A DNA stretch of 64,000 nucleotides. Origin: Sapria himalayana (Eukaryota > Streptophyta > Magnoliopsida > Malpighiales > Rafflesiaceae). A program made the position numbers and the translations under genes. Position 1 is the first letter of the stretch. Each line of letters starts with the position of its first letter. The DNA lies in the NCBI GenBank assembly GCA_029783825.1, contig JAREIK010018581.1:453501-517500 (forward strand). Reading direction: 5' to 3'. Below the pieces are notes generated by a model. The model was given only the letters and a program-made list of their open reading frames with translations, was not told the origin of the DNA and searched no databases. Positions 49,321-58,116 of the stretch are shown piece after piece.

Positions 49321-50230
49321 AATCCTATCTTGATTTAGTATTATCTTTTGTTTTTCCTTCTACATTCATGATAGAATTAAAAATATTATGAAAAAGTTTT
49401 TCTCAATGTAATTCACATTAAGTTGTGACTAATTAGGTTAGTTTTCCAATAGGCAAATCCCAAAATATACTTTGTTTCTTCCAACCATGGGATGAACTAT
49501 CGAATATGAGTTAGTTGTTTCGATACTTAGATATCAATTATTACACATTCATATACATAAAAAATAATAAGAATCTTGATATTTTATAATGGTATAAATT
49601 ATATGAGTCGACCTATCTCATGTTACCTAAAATGACATAGAATCTACTAACTCCTCATGTGCCAAGCATAGTATCGAAGTCTACTTCTTCTATTATAGTC
49701 AATGTGATTTCGGATAGAAAATCAAGATTATGGCTTGATATAGTTAAGACACTAACATGCATAAGGGATTGTGTGAATTTAAGGTTGAGCATTATCGATC
49801 ATGATGGAATAAGAGTAAATGAATTACTGATAGATGATAACTCGTGTGATTTTGAGAAGATTGAGCCCACCACTAGTAATATCATCAGACGCTTATATGA
49901 TGGCGATGAAGATGATGATTAGTTGCATATTTTTACATGTTGCCATTGAAATTAAGGTAGTTGATCTTTCTGCTTGCATTATTTTTATTATGATTTATGA
50001 TTGAGATTAATGATGTTTATGTTATATTATTATGATTTATGAGGTATGATATTGTGCTACTTTATTTATTTTTGTATTGGATAAAGAATTAAGAATTGAT
50101 ATGTTTTTTTGATATTTTTTGTAATTTATGTCATTATGTAAAATAAATAAATAATATAATATAATATCGCACTCAAACTCATAAATGTTAACTTAAAATA
50201 TAAAATTTGTAAAAAAAATTATAAAATAAT
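49321..50230. other. AT-rich stretch with one unrecognised open frame
   Basis: A plus-strand 87-codon frame (49,659-49,922) starts MPSIVSKSTSS, has RLYDGDEDDD at its end and resembles nothing I know. It may be part of the CACTA neighbourhood. No other signal. Confidence 0.35.
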
Positions 50231-50600
50231 TTATCAACATTCCACTTCCACAATTCCGAGACTGAGATGATAAGTCGAGTCATGAGGGTGACTCTACGAA
50301 TCGATCTTGAACTCAAACTCGAAGTCCTAGGACCTAGGCAGTTAGCTATGCTAGGGCTAGGCTAAGTTGGAAAACCATGCCCGAACCAACCCAATTCGGC
50401 ATGGCCCGACATGACTTGACATGGCATGACCTATCACGAATCCAAACAGACTCAAGCCGATGGGCTATGCCGAGCCAGCCATATTATAGCCATGCCGTTC
50501 TAGGCAAGGCACTGCTCCTGTACCTTTCCATGCTTGGAAAGGCATGGTAGCTCGATTGGGCCACCAAAATCTAGGTCATGCCATAGGCAAACTAAATTTT
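50230..50600. repeat. GC-richer repeat-like block with GGCATGGCCCGA words
   Basis: The stretch is rich in short self-complementary words (CATGCC, GGCATGG, GCCGAGCC) and contains a small hairpin, CCTTTCCA...TGGAAAGG, at about 50,523-50,542. A shorter block of similar flavour lies at 61,610-61,735. This may be a transposon subterminal region; the origin is unknown. Confidence 0.4.
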
Positions 50601-50799
50601 TTAAGGGAGGCACTCGGATTATCAATTCCAACACCTAAAAATGTTAAGCCTTTTAGAAATATATGGATCTTTGTATGAAAATGAAATGAATATAATAAAA
50701 TCATACGATAAAAAGCCCACCTTATTGCACAAGATTTTTCACAAAGACCTATTATTAACTATAATAAGACATATTCGCCAATAATGGATGCTCTCATAG

Positions 50800-52115
50800 C
50801 AATTTAACTATAAGAAGACATATTAACTATAAGAAGAGATATTTAGATATTTAATACATATGGCAGTCTTGGAAAAATTTTATATACATTTGATGGATGT
50901 TCTCATAGCTTATTTGTATGGATTCATAGATAGTGACATATGCATGAGAATCCCTGAAGGATTTATATTGCCTAAAGTAAATTTTTAGAATCGCATAGTA
51001 TGTATTCAAAAAAGTTACAATGATCCTTATATCGACTCAAACAATCTGATCGAATATGGTATAATCATTTAAATACATACTTATTGAGAGAAAGATATGT
51101 AAATAATTCAACCCACCCATGTGTATTTATTAAGAAAAGAGAAATCAGTTTAATAATTATCGTAGTATATGTGGATGATTTGAATCTAATAGAGACCCTT
51201 GAAGGGCTCCTAGAAATTTCTTATAATTTAAAGAAAGAGTTTAAGGTGAAATATTTTTAAAATTACATTTTTGTTCATCAATTAGCATACACTAAAAAAA
51301 TCCTGAAGCACTTTTACATGGACAAAGATCATCCCCTCAACTCCCTTATGACTATAAGATCACTTGAAATGAATAAAAATCCATTTTGTCCTAAAGAAAA
51401 GAATGAGAAACTCCTTGGTCCATAAGTTCCTTGCAAATTATACAAGGCCAGAAATAACCTTTTCAGTGAGCTTACTTGCATGATATAGCTAATTGGAATG
51501 AAATAAAACATTTGTTGAGATACCTTCATGGGACATGTGACATGTGACATGTGACATGGGGCTCTTTCATTCTAACGTATAAAAACCATAGTTACTTGGT
51601 TACATATGCTAATGTCAGATACCTTTTGGATCCCCATAAGGCTCAATCACAAATAGGATATGTGTTTAATTGTGGTAATAATGTTGTCTCATAGAGATCT
51701 TTTATGGAAACCATTGTAGCAACCTCCTCCAATTATTTAGTGCTATCAGCAATACATGAGGCCAGCAGAAAGTGCATGTGGTTAGGATTCATACTTCAAT
51801 AACATATTCATGACTCTAGTGATTTTCCTTTTATTTCAAACACCACAACAATATTATATCAAGATAATGCTACTTGTATTGCATAACTCAAAGGTGGATA
51901 CATTAAAGGAGACCAAACTAAGCATATTTTTCTAAAGTTCTTCATATGCATGAGCCTCAAAACAATGGTGAAATTGATATACAACAAATTAGTTCTAATG
52001 AAAATCCTAAATATTTATTTAGTAAGAAATTATTTATTGCAACTTTCTATAAATTTATATGCCAAATTGGAATGAGGAGGCTTTAAGATTTTCAAATTAA
52101 GTTATTATGACATTG
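50800..52115 (+). mobile_element. Copia RT/RNase H remnant, third lineage
   Basis: Plus-strand fragments follow Copia order: RT (LMDVLIAYLYGFIDSDICMR, then ERYVNNSTHPCVFIKK, IIVVYVDDLNLIETLEGL, FYMDKDHPLNS), then RNase H (YLLDPHKAQSQIGYVFNCG, SAIHEASRKCMWLG, ILYQDNATCIA, KGGYIKGDQTKHI). The wording differs from family A and from the 41.9-kb remnant, so this is a separate lineage. Stops interrupt it throughout. It ends against the polypyrimidine tract. Confidence 0.85.
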
Positions 52116-52149
52116 GGAGGAATCTTAAATACTCAAGATATACTATAAC

Positions 52150-52837
52150 TTTCTCTCTCTCTCTCTCTGTTATTCTCTCCCTCTTCTTTATTCTTTCTCT
52201 CTCTTCCTTTATCTCTCTCTCCCTCCCTTTATCTCTCTCTCTCCCTCCCTTTATCTCTCTCTCCCCCTTTATCTCTCTCTCTCTCTCTTTCTCTCCCTTT
52301 ATCTCTTTCTCTCTCTCTTTCCCTCCCTTTATCTCTCTATCTTTCTCTTTATCTCTCTCTCTCTCTCTCTTTCCATTTATCTCTCTCACCCCTCTCTCCC
52401 TTTATCAATCTCTCTCTCTCGACCACCCTCTCTTACACACTCTCTCCCTTGTTGAATAAATTATATCCAAAAAAGAAATTGAGAGAGAGAGAGATATGAA
52501 GAGAGATAGAGAGGAAGAGAGAGGGGGAGGGAAAGAAAGAGGGAGGGAGAGAGAGAGTGCGAGCGCATGAGAGAGATAGAGAAGGGAGGAGGGGTAGAAA
52601 GCAAGGGCAAGAAAGAGATAGGGAGGGATGGAGGGAAAGAGGGAGAGGAGGGAGGGAAAGAGGGAAAGAGGAAGAGAGAGAGACAGAGAGAGTAAGGGAG
52701 GGGGAAGAGGGAGAGGGAGGCAAAAAAGGGAAGGAGAGGGAGGAGGAGGAATGGGGGAGAGGATAGCATGAGAAGGGAGGGAGGGCGGGGGAAGGGGAGA
52801 GGGAGGGAAGTGAGTAGGGGAGAGAGAGCGAAAGAGG

Positions 52838-52874
<37 letters not shown>

Positions 52875-53050
52875 GGAGGGAGAGGAAGAGAGAGGGGGAG
52901 AGAGGGGGGGAGGGGGAGAGGGAGGGAGGAAGAGAGTGAGAGAGAGAGAGAGAGGTCATATAGAGAGAGACAGGGTGAGAAAGAAATTTACAAGAGGAAG
53001 ACAGAGAGAGAGAGAGGAATAGAAAATGTTAGAGAGAGAGAGAGGTAAAA
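52150..53050. repeat. Polypyrimidine tract followed by polypurine tract
   Basis: From 52,150 to about 52,450 the plus strand is nearly pure pyrimidine (TCTC with CCCTTTATCTC repeats). After a ~30-bp mixed spacer it is nearly pure purine to about 53,045 (GAGA, GGGA, GAGGGAGG). The two halves can pair as a large imperfect hairpin, and each can form triplex (H-DNA). Long R-rich and S/L/P-rich open frames here are composition artefacts. Confidence 0.9.
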
Positions 53051-53160
53051 CAATGCCTAGCCATCCAAATTATTCTAAGAGAACAAATAATTGTAAAAAA
53101 TAAATATCCTAGGACAATATATATGCTGGTCAATTCAGAAATTTTATATACTTGAGCAAA

Positions 53161-53349
53161 TCAGAACCTTGCCATCAGCACGATGGATAAAAGGAATAGA
53201 ATACACAATGCTATGCCCACCACTATTTTTCTTTTTTGGACGATGTTCAGCATGATGAATACACTCTGAAACTCCAAATATAGCAATTTTACATCCTTGG
53301 AAGCTCGCCCCCTTGGATCATTCATATTCATCCCGTTTCCACCACACAA
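53161..53349 (-). CDS. Small open frame with C-terminal membrane segment, uncertain
   Basis: This 62-codon frame lies ~110 bp downstream of the PPR stop on the same strand. It ends in a basic QKRKI followed by a ~18-residue hydrophobic segment (IVVGIALCILFLLSIVLM) and ARF, the layout of a tail-anchored protein. I recognise no family. It may be a terminal exon of an unseen gene or chance sequence in the PPR 3' region. Confidence 0.2.
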   Translation of the reverse strand: MCGGNGMNMNDPRGRASKDVKLLYLEFQSVFIMLNIVQKRKIVVGIALCILFLLSIVLMARF

Positions 53350-53456
53350 TTAAAAAAAAAAAAAAGGAATAGAACCTGATGCAAATAAAAAGCTCATAGC
53401 ATCTACGAGCAGGGAGCTCCAGCTCTAAATCCAATCTCGCCTCCGTGAGCAAATTA

Positions 53457-54575
53457 CTAGGCTTCGTTTATGCAGAGCAGCCCATCTAACAGATCATGGT
53501 AGTTCTTCTTCCCCAGCAAACAATCAGCTTTCATCACCTCCTCTAGCAGGCTGAGAGCCCGGTCACTTCTTCCTTCCCCGCACAATCCTCCCAACAGAGT
53601 CCTGTACGTTAAAATGTCAGCCACCATTGAATTCTGGAACATGTCGAACATGACGTCTATTGCTTCGTCGAGCCTCCTCCCAGTGGCAAGGCCGCAGATC
53701 AAAATCAAGTAAGTGTTCCTCTTGGGTATCAATCCTCTTCCTCTCATTTCCCTGTAAAACGATAGACCCCGCTGGACAGCTCCTGCCTCGCATAACCCCT
53801 TCACTATGTAACAATACGTGAACAAATTTGGTTCTAATCCATACAATCCCATCTCTCGAGAGATCCTGATCGCCTCGTCGACCTGCAAGGTCACTGCGTA
53901 GGCTTTGACTATCAGATTCAGGACGACGATGTCGGGCATCACTCCACAAGTCTTCATCTGCCTCATCAGGGACTTCACGGCGTGCAAATATGCACGACAA
54001 GTATGCGCCTTGTGAAATCTCCTGAGCAAGGTTTTCAGCAGAATTGAATACGTTTCCAGCGTCGGCCTGCAATCATTAGATGCCACCATTTTTTTGTACA
54101 CGTCAAATGCGCGATTAAACAGCGACCTACGGCCGCAACAGAAATGAATAATGTAGTTGTAGAGAGGAGCATCCATGCCGCACGCACCAGATGTCACCTC
54201 CTCGATTAGGGATTCGGCTTGGCGATATCTCCGGGATTGAACTAGGGTTTTGATGACGGTGAGGTAGGTTGCATGTGTGTGCCTGTAGCCGCGTTGCCGG
54301 GCAGTCCAGCGAAAGATATCGACGGCAAGGTTCGGGTCTGTTTGAGCTGCCAGTGCGGCGTCGACATCAGCATGAGTGAAGCCCGGTTTTAGCTTGCATA
54401 TCCATGTCTCTAGGTGATTTTGAAATGGGGTTCCAGATCGTGGCCTACGGACCGAGTGAACAGGGTGGTTGGGGATATGGGAACGACAGGAGGAGATATG
54501 TCGATTTTCCACGGGTGGGTTGATGAAGCGCAGAAGTTTTGCGTTTGCGAAAGTGACAAAACGAGTGGAACTCAT
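53457..54575 (-). CDS. P-class pentatricopeptide repeat protein, likely mitochondrial
   Basis: An uninterrupted 372-codon frame without introns, typical of PPR genes. The N-terminus (MSSTRFVTFANAKLLRF) is basic and hydroxylated without acids, as in a mitochondrial presequence. LETWICKLKPGFTHADVDAA and LAVDIFRWTARQRGY follow. About seven 35-residue PPR units run from residue ~102 to ~357 (for example YILLK-type helices at 176-183, NLFTYCYIVKGLCEAG at 250-265, ILTYRTLLGGLCGEGR at 321-336), with one longer unit near 173-215. No DYW or E domain is present, so a role in organelle RNA stability, splicing or translation is more likely than editing. From memory it resembles Arabidopsis At3g25210; orthology is inferred, not tested. 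A MITE pair lies ~220 bp upstream. Confidence 0.92.
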   Translation of the reverse strand: MSSTRFVTFANAKLLRFINPPVENRHISSCRSHIPNHPVHSVRRPRSGTPFQNHLETWICKLKPGFTHADVDAALAAQTDPNLAVDIFRWTARQRGYRHTHATYLTVIKTLVQSRRYRQAESLIEEVTSGACGMDAPLYNYIIHFCCGRRSLFNRAFDVYKKMVASNDCRPTLETYSILLKTLLRRFHKAHTCRAYLHAVKSLMRQMKTCGVMPDIVVLNLIVKAYAVTLQVDEAIRISREMGLYGLEPNLFTYCYIVKGLCEAGAVQRGLSFYREMRGRGLIPKRNTYLILICGLATGRRLDEAIDVMFDMFQNSMVADILTYRTLLGGLCGEGRSDRALSLLEEVMKADCLLGKKNYHDLLDGLLCINEA

Positions 54576-54791
54576 GTCGGGTTGACAGAAACTGCTAGTC
54601 GTCGACGGTAGTCGGAGCTAATCCCCCAATCTCCTGCCCCGCGTGGAACACGCATGAACCAACCCCCACGAACGAACCGGCAGTGACACCAGGCCAGACC
54701 AAGCCGAAAGCGAACCGAGTTGAGCCTATGCGATTTCATAAGTAAACAAAAGATTCAGATTCTTAATTGGATATAAAGTATCTTGTTTCTT

Positions 54792-55109
54792 AGATCATCT
54801 CTGACCACACTCAACAAAATATATACTCAAAATATATTTAAATATTAAATTAATTATTTTAGCTATTAATTTTTCAGAATACACTCTAACCACACTTTCT
54901 ATTTTACGCCTAACTTCTAGTATTTTTTTTTAAAAATCAAACATGTATATAGAGATAGAGAAAATTTAGGGAGCTCAAATTGACTCTCCACATTTGTTGA
55001 GCCATTTAAGTAAACTAAGAAATAGAGAATGAATTGGAGAATAATTTTTTGTGTTTGGCTAGCTAAAATAGCTAAAAGTAAAAAATAGAGAGTGGGTCAG
55101 AGATGCTCT
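54792..55109 (+). mobile_element. MITE, forward orientation (pair 2)
   Basis: It begins AGATCATCTCTGACCACACT and ends GAGAGTGGGTCAGAGATGCT, so its termini are inverted copies of about 14 bp. It is the same family as the copies at 44.1-44.7 kb and lies upstream of the PPR gene. Confidence 0.8.
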
Positions 55110-55437
55110 CCACACTCTCTATTTCACTTTTAGCTATTTTAGCTGGTTAAACACAAAAAATTCATCTCTAATATACTTTCTTTTTCACTCTCTATTTTCT
55201 AATTTACTCAAATTACTCAACAAGTGTATAGAGCCAATTAAGCTCTCTGTACCTTTTTTTTTTTATCTCTATCTCTCTCTATATGCATGTTTTACTTTTT
55301 AAAAAATATTCGAAGTTAGGTATAAAATAGAGAGTATGGTTGGAGTGTATTCTGAAAAATTGCTAGCTAAAATAATGAATTTAATATTTTAATATATTTT
55401 GAGTAGCTATTTTGTTGTGTGTGATTGGAGATGCTCT
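55110..55437 (-). mobile_element. MITE, reverse orientation (pair 2)
   Basis: An inverted copy of the preceding element, it starts with CACACTCTCTATTTCACTTT and ends GATTGGAGATGCTCTTA. It abuts its partner with no spacer. Confidence 0.8.
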
Positions 55438-55444
55438 TATTGTG

Positions 55445-56690
55445 ATATTTTTAGTGATTCTATAACAAGTCTAAAATAGATTTACTCATGACAAATAAAA
55501 TAATGCTCACAAAAAAGTAGATCTCTTGATTTGAACCAGGGAAGTAGTTTTCTACTAGAGAAAATCTTTAAACCTTATATTGACATGTGACCTAGTTTGA
55601 GATGCTAAATCATCATTTGTTAATCTTTCTAGCATAAATAGATTTGTCATAATCTTTTCTACCTTCATAATCATAAATATGTCTCTCACAATCTTTATCG
55701 TCTCATTTTTAACATGAGTCTTATACCTAATAGAATCTATTTGTTTTGGAGACAATAAATTTTCTTTAAGTCCTTCGTATGTCGTATGTCTAGAATAGTG
55801 CGAGCTATATTATCAAATATCTTTATTTTGATAATACCAACACAGAGAATTATCACAGTGATTATGCTCACGTATACAAAATCTTCTGAGATTGGTTTAT
55901 ATTTTTGGAAACTCTATTTCAGAGATATTAAGTGTCGTGATGCTCATTAGCCCAGTAACCAGAATTTAGTAAATTGCTTTTTACTTTTCAACTATTCTTG
56001 TGATCTTTTTTATATAGAATATTATCGTCATCATTGATACTTACTAGATTCCTCTGAGTATTTGGTGACTCGATATCTTTGTTGAGATGAGTCACCAAAT
56101 ACTCAAAAATCTAGTGATTTTTTTTTTCCAATTACATCTGACTAATTATTATTCCTCAAAATTATCTTGATTTTCATATTCTATAATATAAAATTACTTC
56201 CATTAAATTTGTTTACTTTCAATTTTGATGTTATTTATTTTATTTTTAATAGTGAAACATACATAAGAGAATAGTAGTAGTTATTTGTGTTAACATACTA
56301 AAAAAATTCTGGGTACGTGGAGTGCTCGCAATGTCATATTAAAAATCATATGCATTGAGGCTTTTATCACCCTTTTGATAAAACTTTATTAAACATGTAT
56401 TAACCATAAAAATTATTATCCTAAACCACACCTTTGATACTAATGTTATAACAATAAAATCTATAATAATAATTTGAAATAAAAAAGTCGACCTTAATAC
56501 TTTAGAATAAACTAATTGATAAATAAAATATAAACAAAAAAATTTTGAGATTGAGAAGAATTACAAATGAGGAGAAATTATCATTTTATAAAAGAATAAC
56601 TAGAAATCCCAAAGAGTTTTCGGATGTGGGCAATGTGAAGTTCACCTCCTCACATAAATACCCAATTTTGACATTATATAATATATATAT
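55445..56690 (-). mobile_element. Truncated Copia element (family A, copy 3)
   Basis: On the minus strand the 5' LTR (about 56,448-56,690, with TTACAAATGAGGAGAAAT and CACATAAATACCCAATTTTG) is followed by gag relics and the pre-integrase region (55,555-55,755: SPKQIDSIRYKTHVKNETIK). The rest of pol and the 3' LTR are missing where the MITE pair begins. The LTR matches copies at 11.8/14.5 kb and 36.7/41.0 kb. Confidence 0.75.
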
Positions 56691-57044
56691 ATATATATAT
56701 CAACTATATTATAATATCTACAATAATATATTTTTTACTTTTTATTGTTTAAAACATTATATATATATATATATATAATGATATTTATGTAGGTATATTT
56801 TTTACTTTTTAAAGTTAAACAGTATATATATATATATATATATAGTGTATGTATTTTTTCGTGGATACTATTTTCAAATAACTTGCATTTACACGAAGGA
56901 TGTTCGTATGAATGGACTTCCAAAAGGAGAATTGTTGGGATCATATCAATCTCTTATTTATGGGATAATTATGTCAGGTGTGCTATTTTAAAAATATATA
57001 CAAAAAAAAAACCTCAATTTTTGATATTTAGATAAAAAGTACAC

Positions 57045-57083
<39 letters not shown>

Positions 57084-57580
57084 TTCATGCATTCTAAATT
57101 TAAAACCTAATTTTACTCACAACGATACATTTAAATAAACAAAAATCTTTTTTTTTTGGAAATGTTTGAACTCAGAAACTAATTTTCCAAATAAAAAATT
57201 TGTATGTGTGTGTCTGTGCGTATGTTTGTGCGCATATGCCTGTGTGTGTCTATGTGCCTGCGTGTGCGTCTATGTGCCTGCGTGTGCGTGCCTGCATGCT
57301 TGTGTGTGTGTGTGTGCATGTGTATGTGTGTGTGCATGTGTGTGTGTGTGTGCATATGTGTGTGTTTGTGCCTGAGTGCCTGTGTATGTGTCTGTGTGCT
57401 TGTGTGTGTGTGTGTGTGTGTGTATTTGCGTCTATCTATTTCTGTGCGTATTTATAAATAAAAACCTATATACAAACCAATATATATATATATAGAGTAT
57501 GTAAGTTATCAAATATATTTATTTACATAGTTTAATATATATACATATAAACCTGTGTGTGTGTGTGTGCACGTAATTTT

Positions 57581-57613
<33 letters not shown>

Positions 57614-57620
57614 TATCCTT
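56660..57620. repeat. Microsatellite-rich stretch: (AT)n, (TG)n, (ACAT)n
   Basis: (AT)n lies at 56,676-56,700, 56,757-56,778, 56,822-56,845 and 57,048-57,081. A long imperfect TGTGTG/TGCC run spans about 57,200-57,425, and (ACAT)n about 57,580-57,610. Cys/Val-rich open frames here are artefacts of the GT run. Confidence 0.88.
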
Positions 57621-57779
57621 GTTCAAAATAATGAAAAAATTTCAATTTTTTTTCAAAAACCACAATTTTGCAAAAAAAATATTTTTTTTTTATTTTTAAA
57701 TGCTGGCCTGTTAAACAAAACCAAAATGGGATTGCAAATTTATAATGCACCAAAGCAAAAATATTTTATATTTTGCAGG

Positions 57780-57895
57780 TTCAGGGGCTCCTCCGAAGGA
57801 CAAAGCGCCAGCAGAGAAGTCAAAGTTGGTGGCGATCTCTCCATTCGTAGGCTCAAGGACTCCTCCAAAGAAGGAATTGATATGTGAAAATTATT
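57780..57895 (+). CDS. Possible terminal exon of an unidentified gene
   Basis: A GC-richer island follows a TTTTGCAG acceptor. In phase it reads SGAPPKDKAPAEKSKLVAIS then PFVGSRTPPKKELICENY and a TGA stop. No upstream exon is visible, and the minus strand is also open here (GGVLEPTNGEIATNFDFSAG). It could instead be part of the 3' region of the convergent hydrolase gene. I do not recognise the protein. Confidence 0.25.
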
Positions 57896-58116
57896 GAATA
57901 ACACTCAGAATAGTGTTCGTTGCAGCAGAGTAGAACAGCAGGCCACTTAAATCAGTAAAAGTAGCCACATCGTTAGACGGCACAAAGCAAAATTATTTTA
58001 AATCCATCCTGTCGCAGTTTTTTTTGTTCTTCTTTTAAGCCCCAGATACAATGGACCCAGCATTCTTCTGTGTCCAGCAAGCCGTGCCGATAGAAAAACG
58101 CTACCGAACCGGGTGC

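Noticed and set aside
52105..53022. Arg/Glu-rich and Ser/Leu/Pro-rich open frames
   Set aside because: They come from the GA/TC-rich tract and have no domain-like content.
53617..54072. A 151-codon minus-strand frame within the PPR gene
   Set aside because: It is a shifted-frame shadow; the PPR repeats are only in the 372-codon frame.
57166..57461. Cys/Val-rich open frames of 69-85 codons
   Set aside because: They are translations of an imperfect (TG)n run; overlapping frames give the same kind of peptide.
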